A stretch of DNA of 64,000 nucleotides from Caulobacteraceae bacterium (GCA_031291645.1 JARLIQ010000037.1:1-64000), one strand, 5' to 3'; counted from the first letter of the stretch, positions 1-7,941 are shown. Made by a program: numbers and translations. The notes: generated from the sequence alone by a model not told the origin.

Positions 1-20
1 CCGACGACCAGCACCAGCAC
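1..20 (-). CDS. Possible start of next phosphonate gene (phnN-like), cut by window edge
   Basis: A GTG codon ending at base 20 follows a GAGG ribosome-binding motif five bases upstream and opens a frame reading V-L-V-L-V-V-G before the window ends. PhnN (ribose 1,5-bisphosphate phosphokinase) starts with this kind of hydrophobic strand leading into its P-loop and often sits in phn operons, so phnN is the natural guess. Only about six residues are visible, so this is a context-based inference. Confidence 0.25.
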
Positions 21-27
21 GCCAGCC

Positions 28-720
28 TCAGGCGTGTTTCTCGACGAAGGCGTCGGCGTCGAGATGGCGGAAGTCCTCGAGGGCGCCGGCGAGGCGGTCA
101 TGGGTCCAGTCCCACCAGGAAAGAGCGAGCAGACCATCCTGCACCGCCTTAGGGAAGCGTTCGCGGATCGGCTTGGCCGGAACGCCGCCGACGATCGTGA
201 ACGGCGCTACGTCCTTGGACACCACAGCGCCCGCTCCGACAACCGAGCCCGTGCCGATGGTGACGCCCGGCAGCACGGTCGCCCCGTGGCCGATCCAGAC
301 ATCATGCCCCAGAACCACGCGGTGCGACCGGCGCCATTCGAAGAAGTCGAGATCATCTTGCGACCCCAACTCATAGGAACGCGCGCGATAGCTGAAATGA
401 TGCTGCGCCGCCCTCCAGGTGGGGTGATTGCCGGGATTGATCCGGGCGTCCCGGGCGATGGAGCAGAACTTGCCGATCTCGGCATAGGCCGCCGAAGCGT
501 CGTTGACGATGTAGCTGTAGGCGTCCATCGAGACTTCGGAAAAGCTGGTCCGCGCGCCGATCCGCGTCCAGGGGCCCAGGATGGTGTCGTGGACCTGGGC
601 GTCCTTGTGGATCGCCGGTTCGCCGCCCTCGGCCGGGCGCGGCTCGTCGGAAGGAACGTAGCGGTCGAAATAGCGATAGCCCGGCTCGAGCGGCCGGTGG
701 GCCAACTTCAGCGTCATCAC
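28..720 (-). CDS. Hexapeptide-repeat acetyltransferase of phosphonate operon
   Basis: This 230-residue protein carries left-handed beta-helix hexapeptide repeats in its C-terminal half (IGHGATVLPGVTIGTG and GAGAVVSKDVAP) ending in the VGGVPAKPIRERF signature of the LbetaH/chloramphenicol-acetyltransferase-like family. Members beside phn genes form a distinct subfamily annotated as phosphonate-metabolism transferases; the substrate is uncertain, possibly an aminoalkylphosphonate. It starts with GTG overlapping the phnC stop (GTGA), or with ATG three bases later, so translation is probably coupled to phnC. Family assignment is firm, substrate is not. Confidence 0.85.
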   Translation of the reverse strand: MMTLKLAHRPLEPGYRYFDRYVPSDEPRPAEGGEPAIHKDAQVHDTILGPWTRIGARTSFSEVSMDAYSYIVNDASAAYAEIGKFCSIARDARINPGNHPTWRAAQHHFSYRARSYELGSQDDLDFFEWRRSHRVVLGHDVWIGHGATVLPGVTIGTGSVVGAGAVVSKDVAPFTIVGGVPAKPIRERFPKAVQDGLLALSWWDWTHDRLAGALEDFRHLDADAFVEKHA

Positions 721-1493
721 GCCGCCCTGACGATGGGGGGCTCGGCCAGCCGCGCGGCGCGGCCGCCCGCATAGACCCGTTCCAGCACGGCCGGGGTCAA
801 TTCGGTGGGCGGGCCGTCGAATACGATCGCGCCTTTGGCCATGGCGACGACGCGGGTGCAGTAGCGCCGCGCTATATCCAGGCTGTGCAGGTTGATGATC
901 ACGGGCAGGTTGCGTTCGCGGCAGATGGTCTGGAGCGCCTCCATCACCACCTCTGCGTTCACCGGATCCAGGGAGGCGACAGGCTCGTCGGCGAGCACCA
1001 GATCGGGTTCCTGCAGCATGGCGCGGGCGATGGCCACCCGCTGCTGCTGGCCGCCGGAGAGGGTGCCGGCCCGTTGCAGGGCGGCGCCGGCCATGTCCAG
1101 GGCGTCCAGCTCCAAGATCGCGCGCGCGCGGTCCTCGGCTGGGAAGAACTTGATGAGCGACGTCACCAGCGGGCGTTCAGCCACCACGCCCACCAGCACG
1201 TTGGTGATCACGTCCAGACGCGGACAGAGGTTGAACTGCTGGAAGATCATGGCGCAGCGGCGGCGCCAACGGCGAAGGGCCTTGCCCTTCAGCTGGCTGA
1301 CGTCCACGCCGTCCCAGGTGATACGGCCCTCGCTGGGGTCGGTCAGCCGATTAATGAGTCGCAGCAGGGTGGACTTCCCGGCGCCGGATCGGCCGATGAT
1401 CCCCACCAGTTCGCCGCGTGCGCAGCCGAATGAAATCTTGTCGATGGCGAGTGTCTCGCCGAACCGTTTCGTAACGCCGTGCAGCTCGAGCAT
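717..1493 (-). CDS. phnC: Phosphonate ABC transporter ATP-binding protein PhnC
   Basis: A 258-residue ABC ATPase that powers uptake of phosphonates or related organophosphorus compounds through the PhnE permeases. Walker A GRSGAGKST is near residues 34-42, the signature LSGGQQQRVAIARA lies in the middle and Walker B reads LVLADEPVASLD. The start at 1493 (MLELHG) is chosen because GGAGG sits four bases upstream; the frame stays open a further 28 codons without a better start. A PhoB-box-like repeat lies about 50 bp upstream. The gene is separated from phnDE by a kinase gene on the other strand, so it has its own promoter. Confidence 0.92.
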   Translation of the reverse strand: MLELHGVTKRFGETLAIDKISFGCARGELVGIIGRSGAGKSTLLRLINRLTDPSEGRITWDGVDVSQLKGKALRRWRRRCAMIFQQFNLCPRLDVITNVLVGVVAERPLVTSLIKFFPAEDRARAILELDALDMAGAALQRAGTLSGGQQQRVAIARAMLQEPDLVLADEPVASLDPVNAEVVMEALQTICRERNLPVIINLHSLDIARRYCTRVVAMAKGAIVFDGPPTELTPAVLERVYAGGRAARLAEPPIVRAA

Positions 1494-1538
1494 CGGACCT
1501 CCGGGAGCCGTCCCATGCCCGGACTCTAGGTCTGCGAT

Positions 1539-1556
1539 GTGACCCGTCGGTGACCG
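1539..1556 (-). promoter_or_regulatory. PhoB-box-like direct repeat upstream of phnC
   Basis: Read on the minus strand it contains GGTCACCGACGGGTCAC: two GTCAC cores with an 11-bp period, the spacing of a Pho box (two 7-mers separated by 4 bp). The same arrangement occurs upstream of phnD with only three differences over 17 bases. PhoB control under phosphate starvation is the expected regulation of phn genes; binding itself is inferred. Confidence 0.6.
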
Positions 1557-1558
1557 CG

Positions 1559-1585
1559 GGCCGTTCGTGCGCTGCACGAACGGCC
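1559..1585. repeat. Perfect 12-bp inverted repeat in divergent phnC/kinase promoter region
   Basis: Arms GGCCGTTCGTGC and GCACGAACGGCC match perfectly around a 3-bp centre. It lies between two divergent genes, next to the Pho-box-like repeat, so a terminator role is unlikely and an operator for a dimeric regulator is more plausible. No regulator gene is adjacent. Confidence 0.6.
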
Positions 1586-1649
1586 GATTTGTCGGCGTCG
1601 CACCGACGTCACCAACCGCGGCTAGCTGTCACGCTCTTGGGAGGACAGA

Positions 1650-2513
1650 TTGGCGGACTTCCTGGTGATTGGCGCCTTGGCGCTGGACCGTCCGGTATGG
1701 CTGAGCGGGCCGCTCTCGCCCGGCGTGCGGCTGCGGGGCCGCAGCCAGCAGGGCGCGTTCGCTGGCCGCCTTGGGGGCGGCGGCGCCAATGCGGGCGTCG
1801 CGCTGGCCCGCGCCGGTCATAGCGTCGCCCTTGCCGCCTTCGTCGGCGCGGGCGCCGACGGCGACGCCGCGCTTGCCGCGGCGCGGGCCGCAGGGCTCGA
1901 CACCTCGCGCGTCGGCCGTCGCGCGGACGCCAGCGGCGTCACTCTGATCCTGATCGACCCAACCGGCGAGCGCGTCGTCCTGAACCTGGACGTCGAAGCC
2001 GTCACCCTGCCCCACCTGCCGCCACCGATCGCCGGCGCGGCCTTCGATGGCCTCTATGTCCGAAGTGCCTATCCTGGCGCGAGCGCCTGGGCGCAGGCCT
2101 GCCGCGGGCCTGTGGTCGCCCACTGGCCGGCCGGAAACTTCAAGGGCCCCTGCGACGTGTTGGTGGCCTCGGCGGACGACTGCGCCGCCGGCGAGCTTGC
2201 CGACCCGTTTTCGGCCGGCCGTGCGCAGGTCGGTGCGCGGCTCAGGTGGATGGTGGTGACCCACGGAGCCGGCGACGTCGTCGCCTACGACGGCGCGCGA
2301 TCGATCGGATTGACGCCGCCCCCGGCCAGGGTGGTGGACGCCACAGGCGCGGGCGACGTGTTCGCCGCCGGACTGCTGGAGGCGCTGGCCGCTGGCGCGG
2401 ATATCGAAGCAGCCCTGCGCCACGCCTGCGCCTGGGGCGCCATCGCGGTCGGCCTCGACAGTTCCGCGCCGCTCGCCGCCGACTTTCCCGCCTTCAGGCC
2501 AACCTCGCCCTGA
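1650..2513 (+). CDS. PfkB/ribokinase-family carbohydrate kinase
   Basis: A 287-residue PfkB-fold kinase expected to phosphorylate a sugar or nucleoside with ATP. The N-terminal glycine-rich motif GGGGANAGVALARAG and the C-terminal PfkB signature DATGAGDVFAAG, with the catalytic Asp in TGAGD, are both present. Translation starts at TTG preceded by GGGAGGA. The gene runs opposite to the phn genes, its 3' end overlaps phnE by 20 bp, and it shares a divergent promoter region with phnC that also contains a weaker Pho-box-like repeat (GTCG and GTCAC cores 11 bp apart near 1597-1612). A role in processing a phosphonate-derived ribosyl intermediate is possible but unproven. Confidence 0.85.
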   Translation: MADFLVIGALALDRPVWLSGPLSPGVRLRGRSQQGAFAGRLGGGGANAGVALARAGHSVALAAFVGAGADGDAALAAARAAGLDTSRVGRRADASGVTLILIDPTGERVVLNLDVEAVTLPHLPPPIAGAAFDGLYVRSAYPGASAWAQACRGPVVAHWPAGNFKGPCDVLVASADDCAAGELADPFSAGRAQVGARLRWMVVTHGAGDVVAYDGARSIGLTPPPARVVDATGAGDVFAAGLLEALAAGADIEAALRHACAWGAIAVGLDSSAPLAADFPAFRPTSP

Positions 2514-3315
2514 GCCGCTGCGAGACGGTGTCGAGAACCGCGACGCAGACCATGTAGAGGATGATGATGAACGCCGCCTCGTCGAAGGCGAACACCCGAA
2601 TCCGCTCCTGCAGCTCGAAGCCGATGCCGCCGGCCCCGACAATGCCCAGCACCGCGGCGTTGCGGAAATTGCTCTCCAGGAAGAACAGGCACTGGCTGGC
2701 TATCACCGGCGCCGCCTGCGGCGCCAGGCCGTAGCGCAGCGCCATCAGCGGCGAAACGCCAGCCGAACGGACGCCCTCCATCGGCCGCTCGTCGCTGTTC
2801 TCGATCGCCTCGGAGAAGAGCTTGGCGAGACTGGGGATGTCGGCGAGCGCCAGGGCGATCACCCCGCCGAACGGGCCGAGCCCGAAGGCCGAAACCAGGA
2901 TCAGCGCCCAGACCAGGGACGGCACGCCGCGGCACCAGTCGAGGGCGCGGCGAAAGAGGAAGTGCACGACCGGCTGGCCGACCACGGTCTTGGCGCCGAT
3001 CAGGCCCAGAGGCGCCGCCGCGACTGCGGCCAGCACCGTGCCGGCGAAGGCCATGGCGAAGGTCTCGCCCAGGGCGTGCAGGATGCGCCGCCACTGGCCG
3101 CCGTCCGACGGTGGGAAGGCCGCATGGGCGAAGCGCCCCAGCTTGCCGACGCCGGCGACGATGGCCTCCGGCGCGAGTTGCAGGTCCACGACCATCGCGG
3201 CCAGGGCCGCCAGCACCAATCCCACGGCGGCCACGACGCCCAGCCTGCGCGGCCAGTTCGGCCGCAGGATGTGCGGCGCCGTCGCCAGCGCGCGTTCGTA
3301 GGCCCGGCTGTTCAT
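2494..3315 (-). CDS. phnE: Phosphonate ABC transporter permease PhnE (second)
   Basis: This 273-residue inner-membrane permease of the PhnE family has about six hydrophobic helices and a BPD-transport loop region (EAIENSDERPMEGVRSAG) that would dock onto PhnC. It starts with an ATGA overlap on the stop of the other phnE, so the two permeases are translationally coupled and likely form a heterodimeric channel. The C-terminus converges on the kinase gene with a 20-bp overlap. Confidence 0.88.
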   Translation of the reverse strand: MNSRAYERALATAPHILRPNWPRRLGVVAAVGLVLAALAAMVVDLQLAPEAIVAGVGKLGRFAHAAFPPSDGGQWRRILHALGETFAMAFAGTVLAAVAAAPLGLIGAKTVVGQPVVHFLFRRALDWCRGVPSLVWALILVSAFGLGPFGGVIALALADIPSLAKLFSEAIENSDERPMEGVRSAGVSPLMALRYGLAPQAAPVIASQCLFFLESNFRNAAVLGIVGAGGIGFELQERIRVFAFDEAAFIIILYMVCVAVLDTVSQRLRARLA

Positions 3316-4220
3316 CGCGCGGCCCCCAGGCGCATCAGCCGGTGGCGGATGGCCTCGGAGACGATGTCGATCACGAAGATCAGGCCGACCATCAACACCA
3401 GGATCGCCAGGTAGGTGTCGAACTCGGTGTAGCTGATCGCGCGCTGCAGCTCGATCCCAATGCCGCCCGCGCCCACGATGCCCAGGGCCGCCGCGCCGGC
3501 CAGGTTTCCCTCCAGGCGGATGAGCGCATAGGAGGCGTAGTTGGGCAGCACCTGCGGCACGACGCCGTAGCGGATCTTGCCGACAAGCCCGGCTCCAGAG
3601 GCGTCCATGGCCTCCAGCTGGCGCGGATCGACCTGCTCGTTGATCTCCGAGAACAGCTTGCCCAGGCTGCCCGTGGTGGAGATGGCCAGAGCGATGATCC
3701 CCGCCAGAGGCCCCACCCCGAAGGCCGCCACCAGGATGAGAGCCAGGATGATCTCCGGCACGGTGCGGATCATCTCCAGGCCACGGCGGACCACGAACCG
3801 CACCGCGGGTATGGGCATCAGGTTGCGGGCGCAGAGGAACGAAGCGGCAAGGCCGCCGATCACGCCGACGACCGTGCCGAGGATCGCCATCTCCACCGTC
3901 TGCCAGCCGAGCTTCAGCCAGAGCGGCAGGTCGTAGAGCCAGGAGGCCAGCGAGCCCTGGGTCGCACGGTCGGAAAACAGCGCGGCCGGGCTCAGTCTGG
4001 GACTCATGCGGCCGAGGAAGTCGGCGATCCGGCCCAGGGGATCGCCGCCGATGTCGGAACTAAAGAACTGGCTGTGCTGGAAAGACACCAGCAGCAGGCC
4101 GGAGAAGATCAGCGTCCCGACCAGGGTCTCCCAGCGGCGGCGGCGAAGGAACAGCCGGCGGTCGCGTTCGAAATCGGCGACCACCGACCGGGCGGCCGGC
4201 TCAACGGGCGGCGAGCGCAA
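3312..4220 (-). CDS. phnE: Phosphonate ABC transporter permease PhnE (first)
   Basis: This 302-residue PhnE-type permease has a long charged N-terminus, then about six membrane helices, and the cytoplasmic loop EINEQVDPRQLEAMDASGAG typical of PhnE. The apparent start is TTG with GAGG just upstream, overlapping the 3' end of the second phnD-like gene by 20 bp. The paired phnE arrangement is common in alphaproteobacterial phn operons. Confidence 0.87.
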   Translation of the reverse strand: MRSPPVEPAARSVVADFERDRRLFLRRRRWETLVGTLIFSGLLLVSFQHSQFFSSDIGGDPLGRIADFLGRMSPRLSPAALFSDRATQGSLASWLYDLPLWLKLGWQTVEMAILGTVVGVIGGLAASFLCARNLMPIPAVRFVVRRGLEMIRTVPEIILALILVAAFGVGPLAGIIALAISTTGSLGKLFSEINEQVDPRQLEAMDASGAGLVGKIRYGVVPQVLPNYASYALIRLEGNLAGAAALGIVGAGGIGIELQRAISYTEFDTYLAILVLMVGLIFVIDIVSEAIRHRLMRLGAAR

Positions 4221-5043
4221 GGGCCTCGGCCTCGGTGGGTTCGAATTCGGCGCCGCCGGGAAGCCAGGACGAAGCCCAGGCGAACGTGCCCGGGGCCTCG
4301 ATATGCATCGCCACGTGGATCCCGATCAGCCGGAATCTCAGCTCGTCGGGGATGTCGCGGCGCACGACCAGGGCAAGCGTCGCGCGTCGCCGACCGCGCC
4401 AGACCACCTTGAGGTCGCCGCACCGATTGTCCTGCGACCGCACGCCCTGGCAGAGCCTTTGCCAGGCGGCGGTGTTGAGCACCAGGGCGTCAGCGGCGCC
4501 GGAGCGCAGCCCGGCGGCGGCGGCGTCCGCGTCCGCCGCGACGTCCTCGCGAGAGAAGAAGCCTGGGCCGGCGCCCTGGTCGGCGAGCGCCTGGCGGGGT
4601 GCGGCCAGCGCGGCTTCGGCGGACCCGCCGAACACGAGCGACTTGCCGCGCAGGGACGCCAGGTTCGTGGCCGGCCCGCTCGCCTTCGTCACCACGACCA
4701 GCGGGATGCGGTTCAGATGGCCGGCGGGCCGCACGGTGAGGATGGCGCGCGTCGTGGCCTGCACCGGCGCATAGGCGGCCGGATCGAGCAGGGCCACGTC
4801 CAGGCGTCCCGTCGCCAGCGCCTGGGCGGCGGCGGCCCGGTCGACGACCGGGCAGGTCAGGATTTCGCGACCCAACCGATCGCCCAGAAGCCGGAAGTAG
4901 GCCTTCTCGCCGGCGGGCGCGTCGGCGCGGAGGGCGTGACAGGCCCCGCCCGAGCCGACCACCTCCGCGATCCTCAGACTGGCGGCTTCCGCCGAGGACG
5001 CCGCGAGGCACAGGACGGCGGCGAGCGGGAGCCAGGCTCTCAT
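4201..5043 (-). CDS. Second PhnD-like periplasmic phosphonate-binding protein
   Basis: A 280-residue substrate-binding protein with a cleavable signal peptide (MRAWLPLAAVLCLAASSAEA, cleavage after AEA). It has the PhnD-family layout: a lobe with RLDVALLDPAAYAP, a central SLRGKSLVFGG strand and a second lobe. Start 5043 is set by an ATGA overlap with phnD and by GGAGG upstream. Two PhnD-like proteins in one operon imply either two ligands for one transporter or an accessory sensor; the sequence differs strongly from its neighbour. Confidence 0.8.
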   Translation of the reverse strand: MRAWLPLAAVLCLAASSAEAASLRIAEVVGSGGACHALRADAPAGEKAYFRLLGDRLGREILTCPVVDRAAAAQALATGRLDVALLDPAAYAPVQATTRAILTVRPAGHLNRIPLVVVTKASGPATNLASLRGKSLVFGGSAEAALAAPRQALADQGAGPGFFSREDVAADADAAAAGLRSGAADALVLNTAAWQRLCQGVRSQDNRCGDLKVVWRGRRRATLALVVRRDIPDELRFRLIGIHVAMHIEAPGTFAWASSWLPGGAEFEPTEAEALALAAR

Positions 5044-6017
5044 GAGGGTTTTCCTCCGCGGGCCGAACCACTGCGACGCTGGGCGATGTCCGCCGCCCGC
5101 AGGCGGATCACCTCGGCATAGAAGCTGCGGTCGACGGCGGTGAACGCGCTGCCGTCCGGTTGACCGATGTCGCGCCACAGGTCCGGCCTGTCGTAGGGCA
5201 AGGCCGCCATGGCGCCGCGGGCGATATCGATGAGGGGTTGGGGTCGGTCGGTCCGGGTGACGATCACCGCATTGGGGATCGGGCCCACGACCCAAACCAT
5301 CCGAAAGGCCCCGACGTCCAGCAGGCCCCGACGGGCCATCGTATATTGCGGGCCGGTCGTGAAGCCGTGGACCGGGTCCCCGCCACCGACCTCGATGATG
5401 GCGCCGTCGAACTGTCCGTTCTGCAGCGCCAGCACCGCCTGGGTGTGACCGCCAGCAAAGCTCGTCTTGCCGAAGAAGGTGTCGGGCTCGATCCCCAGTT
5501 CGCGCATCTTCGCGCGCGGGTAGAGGTAGCCGGAGGTGGAGTTGAAGTCGACATAACCCAGCGAGCGGCCCTTCATGTCGGCGAGGCTGTGGATCGGGCT
5601 GTCCTTCCGCACGAGCAGGGCCGAATAATACCCCATCGCCCCCTCGGCCTGGCGCACGGTCAGAATCGGCGCGACCTTGCCGCCGACCTGGGCGTCGACG
5701 TTGGCGTAGCCGCCGCCGGCGAGGGTGGCCAGGTCGACCTGACCGGAGGACAGGGCCTGGATCGGGCCATTGTAGTCGGAACTCTCATACAGCTTCACCG
5801 GCAGGCCGATGGCCTTGCTGAGATAGTCCTGGTAGACGCTCCAGCGCGTGGCCATGGTCGGATCGCCTTCCGACCCGCGGACCGCGAACCGAACCTCCTT
5901 CACCCCCGCGCGCCAGTCCGACGAGGCCACCCCGCCGGGGCGCCGGTCGCAACCGGCGAGGGCGACGGCGACGGCGCAGCCCAAGGCGAAGCCTGTGATC
6001 CAACGTCTCATCGCCAC
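5040..6017 (-). CDS. phnD: Phosphonate ABC transporter substrate-binding lipoprotein PhnD
   Basis: First gene of the transport operon, 325 residues. The signal peptide ends in a lipobox (LAGC at about residue 22), so it is probably an inner-membrane-anchored lipoprotein. PhnD-family motifs include YLSKAIGLPVKLYESSDYNG, SSGQVDLATLAGGGYANVD and FNSTSGYLYPRAKMRELGI, the last forming part of the phosphonate pocket in the family. The start is GTG at 6017 or ATG two codons later. A PhoB-box-like repeat lies about 70 bp upstream. Confidence 0.9.
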   Translation of the reverse strand: MAMRRWITGFALGCAVAVALAGCDRRPGGVASSDWRAGVKEVRFAVRGSEGDPTMATRWSVYQDYLSKAIGLPVKLYESSDYNGPIQALSSGQVDLATLAGGGYANVDAQVGGKVAPILTVRQAEGAMGYYSALLVRKDSPIHSLADMKGRSLGYVDFNSTSGYLYPRAKMRELGIEPDTFFGKTSFAGGHTQAVLALQNGQFDGAIIEVGGGDPVHGFTTGPQYTMARRGLLDVGAFRMVWVVGPIPNAVIVTRTDRPQPLIDIARGAMAALPYDRPDLWRDIGQPDGSAFTAVDRSFYAEVIRLRAADIAQRRSGSARGGKPS

Positions 6018-6084
6018 CGTCCGCCCGCGTCCCTCATTCAGGAGCTATCGGCGGCGAGTGATGGCGCCGGTCCGTGTCGGCGAA

Positions 6085-6102
6085 GTGACGGGTCGATGAC
6101 CT
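6085..6102 (-). promoter_or_regulatory. PhoB-box-like direct repeat upstream of phnD
   Basis: On the minus strand it reads AGGTCATCGACCCGTCAC: 7-mers AGGTCAT and CCGTCAC separated by 4 bp, each matching CTGTCAT at five of seven positions. It nearly repeats the element upstream of phnC, which strengthens both. No clear -10 was assigned. Confidence 0.6.
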
Positions 6103-6239
6103 TCCCGGTAACGCGCTGCAAGTTGTCGGGTCGGCGCCGCGGCTGGCCTGCCCCCTCGGAGCAGCGACCGGGATCCGGAACGCCCCGCCCTTCCCGCTCC
6201 CGTTTCCGCTAACGCGACCATGTCGGCAGTTAGCAGCGC

Positions 6240-6695
6240 TTACACGGCGGGAGTTGCTTCCTCTCCGAAAGCGAGGTGAAGCGCCGTTATTATGGCAATG
6301 GCCACGGTTCCACATCGAACCGTGGCCGGGTCCGGACGCGGCCCGATCTGCTCCATTGCATCCAGTAGCTTGGCGAGCGCCTTGTTTACGATCGGCGGGC
6401 CGTCGCCATGCGCCACAGCATTACGCAAGTCGGTGAACGCCCGCGCGGCGTTTAAGACCAGCAATACCCAGCCGTCCGTCGCGCTCGCCTCTAAGCACCT
6501 TAGAACGTGAACCACCTTCAGCTTTGGCAGACGGTCCGGGCTTGCGAACTGGGCCGCCAATAGCCGCCTAACTTCCCGTTCAATCGCTACCTGTCCGGTG
6601 ACGATCTCTGCCGCTTGCGGGTGCATCTCCCTCAAGATGTGTTGCAACCGCTTCACGGCGGCGGCCGCCTCGGTCGCGGCAACGTCTTTGCCCAT
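6240..6695 (-). CDS. Small HEPN-like protein of unknown function
   Basis: A 151-residue, mostly helical protein. The segment FTDLRNAVAHG near residues 88-98 contains R-x4-H, the active-site signature of HEPN-domain RNases, and the preceding long helices fit that fold. HEPN proteins are common in toxin-antitoxin and abortive-infection systems, usually with a nucleotidyltransferase partner, but none is visible next to it. A purine-rich GGGAAGGG lies upstream of the ATG. The assignment rests on one motif and predicted helicity, so it is tentative. Confidence 0.55.
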   Translation of the reverse strand: MGKDVAATEAAAAVKRLQHILREMHPQAAEIVTGQVAIEREVRRLLAAQFASPDRLPKLKVVHVLRCLEASATDGWVLLVLNAARAFTDLRNAVAHGDGPPIVNKALAKLLDAMEQIGPRPDPATVRCGTVAIAIITALHLAFGEEATPAV

Positions 6696-7292
6696 CGCTG
6701 GCCCTTCCCGACCTTGAAGATCACAGCACCCTCACCGACCGAGGCGATTAACGCGCAGCCGGCTATTCGCGACCTCGCGCTAGGTGTGTAGTCCCATATC
6801 CTGATGGTGCATCATCGATCCTGATGAGGCAGATGCGTTATGGGAAGCGTTCTTCACGGCAACGCCCGCACGACGTCGTGTGTTCGAGCCGAGCGGCTCG
6901 GTCTGGTGACAAAATTGAAATAGGGTTGCTTGGGCCGCTGCGGCTTCGCCGCAAATTCTTCAAGTCTCACAGCGACTTGAAGAGTCCTCTCTGGTCGGAG
7001 CGACAGTCCGCCCGTTAATATTGTTTTTATTGAGTATTTTTCGTTTTTGGAAGATCTACCCACAAAATTACCACCAAATTTTTGGCCGGTGTTGCGCCGT
7101 GGCTTCCGGCTCATCGCCAACCGAAGCCATTATTTTCGCGCCGCTGTCCAACGGTCTGCAGCCAGAGGTCAAAGCGTACATCGTCGTTAAGGTCTGAATC
7201 GGGAACGGCTCGGCGCCGCTCCAATTGTCTAGCCCGGTCGCCATTAAGGTCCCTTGGGATCAGCCCCAGACAGTCGCGGCCTTCGAGCTCAA
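6696..7292. other. Intergenic stretch without convincing gene
   Basis: About 600 bp between the HEPN-like gene and the PIN gene. It contains two hairpins (6940-6952 and 6957-6983) and then a distinctly AT-rich block at about 7018-7085, unusual for this window. Short open frames here have no ribosome-binding site or recognisable domain. It may be a scar of past insertion or hold a small RNA. Confidence 0.4.
6957..6983. repeat. Perfect 10-bp stem hairpin
   Basis: TCTTCAAGTC and GACTTGAAGA pair perfectly around a 7-base loop, just after a smaller GCGGC/GCCGC hairpin at 6940-6952. A T-rich run follows some 40 bp later on the plus strand. It could be part of a structured small RNA or a terminator; no flanking gene clearly reads into it on the plus strand. 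Confidence 0.45.
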
Positions 7293-7721
7293 TCAGCTCG
7301 GAGAGTGTCTGTTCGGAACGCTGCCTTCGAACGGATTGACGATACGCAGGCGTCCATCGACGAGCAGACCATTGTGCATGTCCTCGCTCCATAAGGCGTC
7401 GCATTCAGCCTCCAGCGCCGACGCCACGATCATCGCATCATAGATCGATAGCTTGTACTTTTCGGCAAGACCCAAGCCCACCTCATGAACCGCGACGGTC
7501 ATCGGCCGGACGTCGAGCAGGTCCCGCAGGGTGTCGAGCAGGGCGTGAACCTCGCTCCAGCTCAACAGCATCTTGCGGCAACCGACGTTCGCCATCTCGT
7601 CGAGAACTTGGACGCTGATTACGCCGCCCTCGGCGACGAGCGCCTCCGCCCTCTCCGCCTTCGCCGGATTCAAGCCGACTAGGTAGAGGAGGACGTTGGT
7701 GTCGAGGAAGCTAGCGGGCAT
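7293..7721 (-). CDS. PIN-domain ribonuclease, VapC-like toxin
   Basis: This 142-residue PIN protein opens with FLDTNVLLYL, carrying the first catalytic Asp, has the central KLSIYDAMIVASALEAECD acidic motif and ends with LWSEDM. It is expected to be a metal-dependent RNase toxin cleaving tRNA or mRNA. It starts inside the 3' end of the AbrB-type antitoxin gene (11-bp overlap), the usual antitoxin-first, coupled layout. Confidence 0.85.
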   Translation of the reverse strand: MPASFLDTNVLLYLVGLNPAKAERAEALVAEGGVISVQVLDEMANVGCRKMLLSWSEVHALLDTLRDLLDVRPMTVAVHEVGLGLAEKYKLSIYDAMIVASALEAECDALWSEDMHNGLLVDGRLRIVNPFEGSVPNRHSPS

Positions 7722-7941
7722 TGGCCTCCTCCCGGTCGAACTTCCAGTCCGCCGGGAGTCGGCCTCGCAGGGCGCGTAGGCGCTCGAGAAGTTGCTTTCG
7801 CCCGGGCTTGCGTTCGACAGCGAGTTCGCGCGCGTCCAGAACGCGAATCTCGATGTTGTCGCCTTCCTTTAGCCCCAAGGCCTCGACAACGGCGGCCGGG
7901 AGCCTCACCGCCAGGCTGTTGCCCCATTTCGCGACCTGCAT
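7711..7941 (-). CDS. AbrB/MazE-like antitoxin
   Basis: This 76-residue protein has an N-terminal SpoVT/AbrB DNA-binding fold (QVAKWGNSLAVRLPAAVVEA, residues 2-21, then LKEGDNIEIRVLD). The basic C-terminal tail is likely the toxin-neutralising part. The start at 7941 follows CGGAG six bases upstream and opens directly on the AbrB motif. A short inverted repeat immediately upstream is a likely site for autoregulation. Confidence 0.85.
   Translation of the reverse strand: MQVAKWGNSLAVRLPAAVVEALGLKEGDNIEIRVLDARELAVERKPGRKQLLERLRALRGRLPADWKFDREEANAR

Noticed and set aside
1559..1585. Reading the 12-bp inverted repeat as a terminator
   Set aside because: It lies between two genes that diverge, so neither transcript would end there, and no T-tract follows.
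6870..6935. Possible tRNA-like sequence (GTTCGAGCC followed by GC-rich stem)
   Set aside because: No matching acceptor stem, anticodon arm or CCA-like end could be paired.
6854..7120. Small minus-strand frame (88 codons) in the AT-rich gap
   Set aside because: No ribosome-binding site, no recognisable domain, and the frame runs through the hairpin cluster.
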